A stretch of DNA of 18,579 bases from Firmicutes bacterium UBA1422 (GTDB lineage Bacteria > Bacillota > Clostridia > Peptostreptococcales > Anaerovoracaceae). The translations under genes and the position numbers were made by a program. The DNA is taken from the NCBI GenBank assembly GCA_002304835.1, contig DBPK01000024.1:1-18579 (forward strand), read 5' to 3'. Under the pieces are notes generated by a model that did no database searches, was not told the DNA's origin, and was given only the letters and a program-made list of their open reading frames with translations. How positions within the stretch are numbered: the stretch's first letter is position 1; each line of letters opens with the position of its first letter. This document shows positions 14,518 through 18,579 of this stretch, one piece after another.

Positions 14518-15987
14518 ATGTATTTTCACGCACGCACCATAGCCAGAATAACAGGATTGATCATGACAATCACAGGGCTCGCCATGATCCCTCCATTTTT
14601 GTGTGCTCTTTATTACAACGATCCCAGAACCGCCATTGCCATGGCTGTCTCATGCATAGTGTCGGTCATCCCCGGCGCGTTGATGTACTTCTTACTGCGG
14701 AGCTCAAAAAAAGGTCTGCAGGTCCGCGACGGTTATTTGACCGTTATTATTTCCTGGGCAGCCTGCTCTCTTTTGGGCGCTTTGCCGTACTGGCTTTCAG
14801 GGCAGGTTCCTTCCTTAATAGATGCTTTCTTTGAGTCATGTTCGGGCTATACAACCACCGGAGCAACCGTAATTATCGAGCGGAGTCTGACCCACAGTCT
14901 TCTTCTCTGGAAAGCTGTGACTCACTGGCTTGGAGGCATGGGGATCCTCATTTTCATAATAGCTGTTCTGCCGGCCCTGGGGGTCGGCGGTCATAAGATC
15001 GCTTCTGCTGAAGCTCCCTGGGCATCCCTTAATAAAATAGCTCCCCGAACTTCAGATCTTGCAAAATTGCTTTATTTCATATATATCTCTTTTACTTTGC
15101 TGGAATTCATTCTGCTGAGTTTCAGTAAAATGAGTCTGTTCGAAGCCATTATAAATTCTCTGGGAAGCGTAAGCACGGCAGGCCTTCTTCTTCATCCGGA
15201 CGGTGTGGCTTTTTATGACAGTTTCTACGCGGAAACCGTCATATCTGTTTTCACAATTCTTTCTTCTGTGAACTACATGATGTATATATACATCATAAAA
15301 CGTAACTTCAGTGACTTGAAAGACAATGTGGAAATAAAGGTTTTCTTGGGTATAATCGCTTTTACAACGTTGATGATAACTGCAAGTCTTAGGATCTCAG
15401 GCACTTATGATTCTTTGTTCACGTCCTTCAGGCATGCGTTTTTCCAGGTAACTTCCATTTCGACCACATCAGGATACACCATTGGTGATTTCGATGTCTG
15501 GCCTGCTTTTTCCAAGGCTTTGCTCTTCACTCTTTTCTTTATAGGCGGCTGCGCAGCCGCCACCAGCGGCTCCATAAAGGTGATACGCATAATCATAATG
15601 TTCAAACTTATAATGCGGGGCTTTTACAAAAGGCTTCACCCCCTGGCGGTGCGGGCCGTAAAAATAAGGGGCAAAAATATTTCCGCCCCCATGGTTTCAG
15701 CTGTTACTTCATTCATTATATTATATTTTGCTTTATATCTTTTCTCCGTTTTAGTGCTTTCTGTCCAGGGTCTTGATATGGAGACCACTTTGAGCTCTGC
15801 AGCAGGTCTGATGTCAAATACAGGTGTGGGCTTCGGTGAAGTAAGTGAAGGTAATTTCAGTTGCTATTCGGCTCCGCTGAAGCTTTATATGTCCCTTTTG
15901 ATGGTGGTGGGCCGGCTTGAACTTTTTACAGTTTTTCTGCTTTTTGTTCCTTCTTTTTGGAACCCCAACAGATCCAATACCCGTTGA
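14518..15987 (+). CDS. trkH: Trk potassium transporter membrane subunit TrkH (diverged copy 2)
   Basis: This 489-residue paralogue of the preceding gene shares its length, start-to-end layout and C-terminal GRLELFT...FWNPN. The four filter segments are TTTGA (112-116), STAGL (219-223), TTSGY (316-320) and SNTGV (433-437). The glycines remain but neighbouring residues differ, most in the second repeat (SVSTAGLLLHPDG against TVGTGGFSNYNAG in copy 1). The gating loop is GGCAAATSGSIK (343-354), less like the family pattern. It probably arose by an old tandem duplication and may differ in ion selectivity or gating, or form mixed dimers with copy 1. AAGAGG precedes the ATG. The last gene of the operon, its TGA abuts the TGA of rnr on the other strand with no terminator visible. 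Confidence 0.94.
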   Translation: MYFHARTIARITGLIMTITGLAMIPPFLCALYYNDPRTAIAMAVSCIVSVIPGALMYFLLRSSKKGLQVRDGYLTVIISWAACSLLGALPYWLSGQVPSLIDAFFESCSGYTTTGATVIIERSLTHSLLLWKAVTHWLGGMGILIFIIAVLPALGVGGHKIASAEAPWASLNKIAPRTSDLAKLLYFIYISFTLLEFILLSFSKMSLFEAIINSLGSVSTAGLLLHPDGVAFYDSFYAETVISVFTILSSVNYMMYIYIIKRNFSDLKDNVEIKVFLGIIAFTTLMITASLRISGTYDSLFTSFRHAFFQVTSISTTSGYTIGDFDVWPAFSKALLFTLFFIGGCAAATSGSIKVIRIIIMFKLIMRGFYKRLHPLAVRAVKIRGKNISAPMVSAVTSFIILYFALYLFSVLVLSVQGLDMETTLSSAAGLMSNTGVGFGEVSEGNFSCYSAPLKLYMSLLMVVGRLELFTVFLLFVPSFWNPNRSNTR

Positions 15988-15995
15988 TCAGATCA
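15985..15995. repeat. Palindrome at the convergent trkH/rnr stop codons
   Basis: TGATCAGATCA is a perfect 5-bp-arm palindrome around one central base. Its first six bases, TGATCA, hold the trkH TGA on the plus strand and the rnr TGA on the minus strand, so the two genes end back to back with no base between. No stem with a T-run is seen nearby on either strand. Confidence 0.8.
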
Positions 15996-17997
15996 TGTCG
16001 AAATTTATTTCCCTGTCTTCAATATTTACAGATCTTACTCTTATATCTATTTTATCGCCAAGGGAATAGGTTTTCCCCTGTCTTCTTCCGCATACCCTGT
16101 GTCCCGCGGGATCATATTCGTAATAATCATCAAAAAGCTGAGAGAGCTTTATCATGCCTTCAACGGTATTTTCAAGCTGTACATATATGCCGTAATTTGT
16201 GACTCCGCTTATTATGCCGCTTTTTTCTTCTCCCACATGATAAGACATGTATTCGGCTTTTTTCATCTTCTCTGCTTCCCTCTCAAGTTCTATTGCCTGT
16301 CTTTCCTTTGCGGAGGAGATCTCCGCCGCTTCTTTGGTCAAACGCTTGTATGATCTGGTTTTTTTTGCTGCAATTTTTGCATCGGGCCCGGCTGTTCTTT
16401 CAGCCGAAGACAAAAGTTCTCCCTTTAGCCGGCTTTTTATTATTCTGTGTATCATCAGATCGGGGTAACGCCTTATGGGCGAAGTGAAATGACAATAGTA
16501 TTTAAGAGCCAGGCCGAAATGTCCCAGACATTGGGTATTGTATTCTGCTTTTTGCATGGATCTGAGCATAACAGTACTGATTATATTTTCATTTGTCCCT
16601 CCTGAAATGTTTTTTAATATCCCGGAAAGGGTCTTTGGCTTTATGTCTTTTGTCCCTCCTTCCGGGTATATCCCGAACCCTTTTAAGAAAAGCATCAGTT
16701 CTGTGATCTTGTCAGGAGAAGGTTTTTCATGGATCCTGTAAATGAAGGGGATTTTTAAAAGCGCAAAATGCTCTGCGATCACCTCATTTGCCTTTAACAT
16801 GAATTCCTCTATCAGCTTATTGCCGCTCCTTCTTTCGCAGGCTCTTACCTCCACCGGTATGCCTTCCTTATTAAGGGTTATATGAGCCTCTTCCAGATCA
16901 AAGTCCAGACTGCCTCTCATATCTCTTTTGTGTTCAAGAATTTTTGCCAGTTCATGCATCTTTACTATACTGGAATATACTCCGGACGGACCGCTGTCAT
17001 ATTTTTTTATCATCTCTCTGTTGTTTTTTTCCAGCATATCGGAGACATCCGTGTATATCATTCTGGCCTTGGAATTGATGATGCTTTCATAGATTTCATG
17101 CCTTACCACATCCCCTTCTCTGTCTATTTCCATATCCACAGAAATGCAAAGTCTGTCCTCAAAGGGATTCAGGCTGCATATACCGTTGGAAAGTTCGGAA
17201 GGGAGCATGGGCACCACCTGGTCTATGACATATATGCTTGTGCCCCTTTTCAACGCCTCTTTGTCAAGGGTACTGCCTTCTTTGACATAACTGCTCACAT
17301 CCGCTATATGGACTCCCAGAAGGCAATTCCCGTTTTCCAGCATATCTATTGATACCGCATCATCGAAATCCTTTGAATCGGCTCCGTCAATTGTGAATAT
17401 CATCTTGTCTCTCAGATCTCTTCTTTCCTCTTCATCTTCTTCTGAAATCCCGCTGCTGAAAAGTTTTTTTGCTTCACTGATTGCTTTTGAAGGAAATTCT
17501 TCTGTAATACCATACTGTCTTATCAGGGATCTTATATCTCCTCCCGGCTGACCGCTCCTGCATATTATCTGTTTTATCCTGCCCTGACCACTGTCTGTTT
17601 GGCTGGGGTATTTTATTATCTCCGCAACGACCTTGTCTCCTCTTTCCGCACCGTTAAAATCTTTTTTCTTTACAAAAATATCTTCATTCAGTCTTCGGTC
17701 ATCAGGGATGACGAATCCAAATCTGCCGCTTTTTTCAAAGGTACCTACCACTTCGGAAACAGAACGGGAAAGTATCCCGGTTACTATTCCTTCGGGAGAA
17801 CTTTTCCAAAGGCGGGCAGGAATAAGCTCTACTTCCACCAAATCGCCGTTCATGGCCCCGCTCATATCTTTGCCGGAAACAAATATGTCTTTTTCTTCTG
17901 TTATTGCCTCCGGCCTTTCCGTTATAACAAAACCAAAGCCTCTTTTGTGCTTCTGTAATATACCTGTCACTCTTTTCGCTTTTTTTCTTCGCTTCAT
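15988..17997 (-). CDS. rnr: Ribonuclease R
   Basis: This 669-residue processive 3'-5' exoribonuclease degrades structured RNA and takes part in RNA quality control. Two cold-shock-like domains lie in the N-terminal part (KRGFGFV near 18-24 and SGRFGFV near 90-96). The RNB catalytic domain has TIDGADSKDFDDA at 202-214, with metal-binding Asp204, Asp210, Asp212 and Asp213. Further on are HIADVSSYV, RIHEKP, and HFTSPIRRYPDLMIHR. A C-terminal S1 domain (about 585-669) ends at the very tail. It is shorter than E. coli (813) or B. subtilis (779) RNase R, lacking the N-terminal helix-turn-helix and the lysine-rich C-terminal tail. AGAGGAAA lies upstream of the ATG. It has its own promoter and converges on trkH. 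Here it is not next to smpB or secG. Confidence 0.96.
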   Translation of the reverse strand: MKRRKKAKRVTGILQKHKRGFGFVITERPEAITEEKDIFVSGKDMSGAMNGDLVEVELIPARLWKSSPEGIVTGILSRSVSEVVGTFEKSGRFGFVIPDDRRLNEDIFVKKKDFNGAERGDKVVAEIIKYPSQTDSGQGRIKQIICRSGQPGGDIRSLIRQYGITEEFPSKAISEAKKLFSSGISEEDEEERRDLRDKMIFTIDGADSKDFDDAVSIDMLENGNCLLGVHIADVSSYVKEGSTLDKEALKRGTSIYVIDQVVPMLPSELSNGICSLNPFEDRLCISVDMEIDREGDVVRHEIYESIINSKARMIYTDVSDMLEKNNREMIKKYDSGPSGVYSSIVKMHELAKILEHKRDMRGSLDFDLEEAHITLNKEGIPVEVRACERRSGNKLIEEFMLKANEVIAEHFALLKIPFIYRIHEKPSPDKITELMLFLKGFGIYPEGGTKDIKPKTLSGILKNISGGTNENIISTVMLRSMQKAEYNTQCLGHFGLALKYYCHFTSPIRRYPDLMIHRIIKSRLKGELLSSAERTAGPDAKIAAKKTRSYKRLTKEAAEISSAKERQAIELEREAEKMKKAEYMSYHVGEEKSGIISGVTNYGIYVQLENTVEGMIKLSQLFDDYYEYDPAGHRVCGRRQGKTYSLGDKIDIRVRSVNIEDREINFDMI

Positions 17998-18035
17998 CCC
18001 ATTTTTCCTCTTTTCTGGATCCTTTGACTATATGG

Positions 18036-18064
18036 ATTATACGTCTTCTGCAACAACTATGCAA
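18036..18064 (-). promoter_or_regulatory. rnr promoter
   Basis: On the minus strand TTGCAT (18059-18064) and a perfect TATAAT (18036-18041) are 17 bp apart. The start would be near 18029, about 30 nt before the rnr ATG. It lies between the hppA terminator and rnr. The remaining bases of the 183-bp gap show no gene I can support. Confidence 0.65.
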
Positions 18065-18115
18065 ACCGGCATCACATATTTTCTTTGCCTCTGTCCATTT
18101 AAACATGGTTTTTAT

Positions 18116-18149
18116 AAAAAGAGCAGGCCCTCAAAACAGCACGGCCTGC
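18116..18149 (-). terminator. Rho-independent terminator of hppA
   Basis: On the minus strand GCAGGCC (18143-18149) pairs with GGCCTGC (18123-18129) around a 13-nt loop, followed by TCTTTTTATAAAAA. It begins 32 nt after the hppA stop codon and separates hppA from rnr. Confidence 0.82.
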
Positions 18150-18180
18150 CCTGTTATTCTTGTTATACTGATATGGATTA

Positions 18181-18579
18181 CTAGATCAGTCCTCCCACAG
18201 CCACGAATACCGGTGCGAATACAACTGATACTATAGTCATGAGCTTGATAAGGATATTTATGGAAGGTCCTGAGGTGTCCTTGAAAGGATCCCCTACGGT
18301 ATCTCCAACTACACCGGCCTTGTGGGCTTCACTGCCCTTGCCGCCGTGATGTCCCTCTTCAATATATTTTTTTGCGTTATCCCATGCTCCTCCTGCATTG
18401 GCCATCATTATAGCCACCAGTACGCCGGCTGTCAGGGATCCTGCCAGCATTCCGCCCAAAGCGTGGGTGCCCAGCACCAGTCCCACAGCCAGGGGTGCGA
18501 TTATGGCCAAAAGACCCGGTGCCACCATCTCCTTAAGTGCAGCCTTTGTTGATATGTCAACGCATCTTGCATAATCGGG
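18181..18579 (-). CDS. hppA: Membrane-bound proton/sodium-translocating pyrophosphatase HppA, C-terminal part
   Basis: The 132 residues visible are the C-terminal end of a membrane pyrophosphatase, which couples pyrophosphate hydrolysis to H+ or Na+ export. The gene continues past the window edge. The edge sequence reads PDYARCVDISTKAALKEM, a conserved family segment, followed by a membrane span (GLLAIIAPLAVGLVLGT), the glycine-rich GGMLAGSLTAGVLVAIMMANAGGAWDN, and the loop AKKYIE...AHKAGVVGDTVGDPFKDTSGPS, which holds acidic and lysine residues of the active site. A last hydrophobic span ends at GGLI. The residues that distinguish K+-dependent from K+-independent forms and H+ from Na+ pumps are not all in view, so the ion cannot be assigned. 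A strong hairpin terminator follows. Confidence 0.96.
   Translation of the reverse strand, partial: PDYARCVDISTKAALKEMVAPGLLAIIAPLAVGLVLGTHALGGMLAGSLTAGVLVAIMMANAGGAWDNAKKYIEEGHHGGKGSEAHKAGVVGDTVGDPFKDTSGPSINILIKLMTIVSVVFAPVFVAVGGLI

Noticed and set aside
17735..18106. Minus-strand 123-codon open frame beginning MFKWTEAKKIC upstream of and overlapping rnr
   Set aside because: It has no ribosome binding site, begins directly after the hppA terminator and before the rnr promoter, and most of it is the rnr 5' region read in another frame. I recognise no domain in it.
1..18579. Search for mobile elements, CRISPR arrays, toxin-antitoxin pairs, defence or biosynthetic clusters
   Set aside because: No transposase, integrase, spaced repeat array, or unfamiliar multi-gene cassette is present; every gene of good coding quality belongs to a recognised family.

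Overview
This window looks like the chromosome of a low-GC, AT-rich Firmicute, most likely an anaerobic member of the Clostridia. The evidence is CodY, the gene order dprA-topA-hslV-hslU-codY, strong AAGGAGG-type ribosome binding sites, heavy use of ATA isoleucine codons, sigma-A-like promoters, and a membrane pyrophosphatase. I cannot name genus or species. Nearly all of the sequence is housekeeping or core regulatory DNA. I see no insertion sequence, prophage, CRISPR array, toxin-antitoxin pair, defence island or obvious novel multi-gene system.

Layout, left to right. Positions 1-173 hold a tRNA cluster read on the minus strand (5' part of a probable tRNA-Asp, then a complete tRNA-Val) behind a near-consensus promoter with an operator-like dyad in its spacer. 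Positions 203-2087 hold yigZ and hflX (minus). Positions 2094-5032 hold codY, hslU and hslV, and 5050-9919 hold topA, dprA, comM and yraN, all on the minus strand. Transcription therefore runs yraN, comM, dprA, topA, hslV, hslU, codY. Internal promoters precede topA and codY, a strong terminator follows codY, and a 5' leader hairpin precedes yraN. Positions 10099-11504 hold a translationally coupled pair: a glyoxalase-II-like metallo-hydrolase and a Cof-type HAD phosphatase (minus). From 11597 the strand switches: trkA and two tandem trkH paralogues form a plus-strand potassium uptake operon ending at 15987. There it collides directly, with no intergenic base, with rnr (RNase R, minus, 15988-17997). 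The 3' end of hppA (membrane pyrophosphatase, minus) and its terminator fill the right edge.

How the genes work together. YraN, ComM and DprA are the usual DNA-uptake and recombination neighbours in Firmicutes. TopA, HslVU (ClpQY) and CodY follow in the arrangement known from Bacillus, but without the trmFO and xerC/codV genes found there between topA and hslV. TrkA is a double-RCK regulatory subunit that could serve both TrkH pores. The most useful things to check are the diverged second TrkH, the yraN leader hairpin immediately downstream of its promoter, the shared operator-like repeat between trkA and the metallo-hydrolase gene, the tRNA promoter dyad, the zero-gap convergent trkH/rnr junction, and a CodY effector loop lacking the arginine expected for branched-chain amino acid binding.
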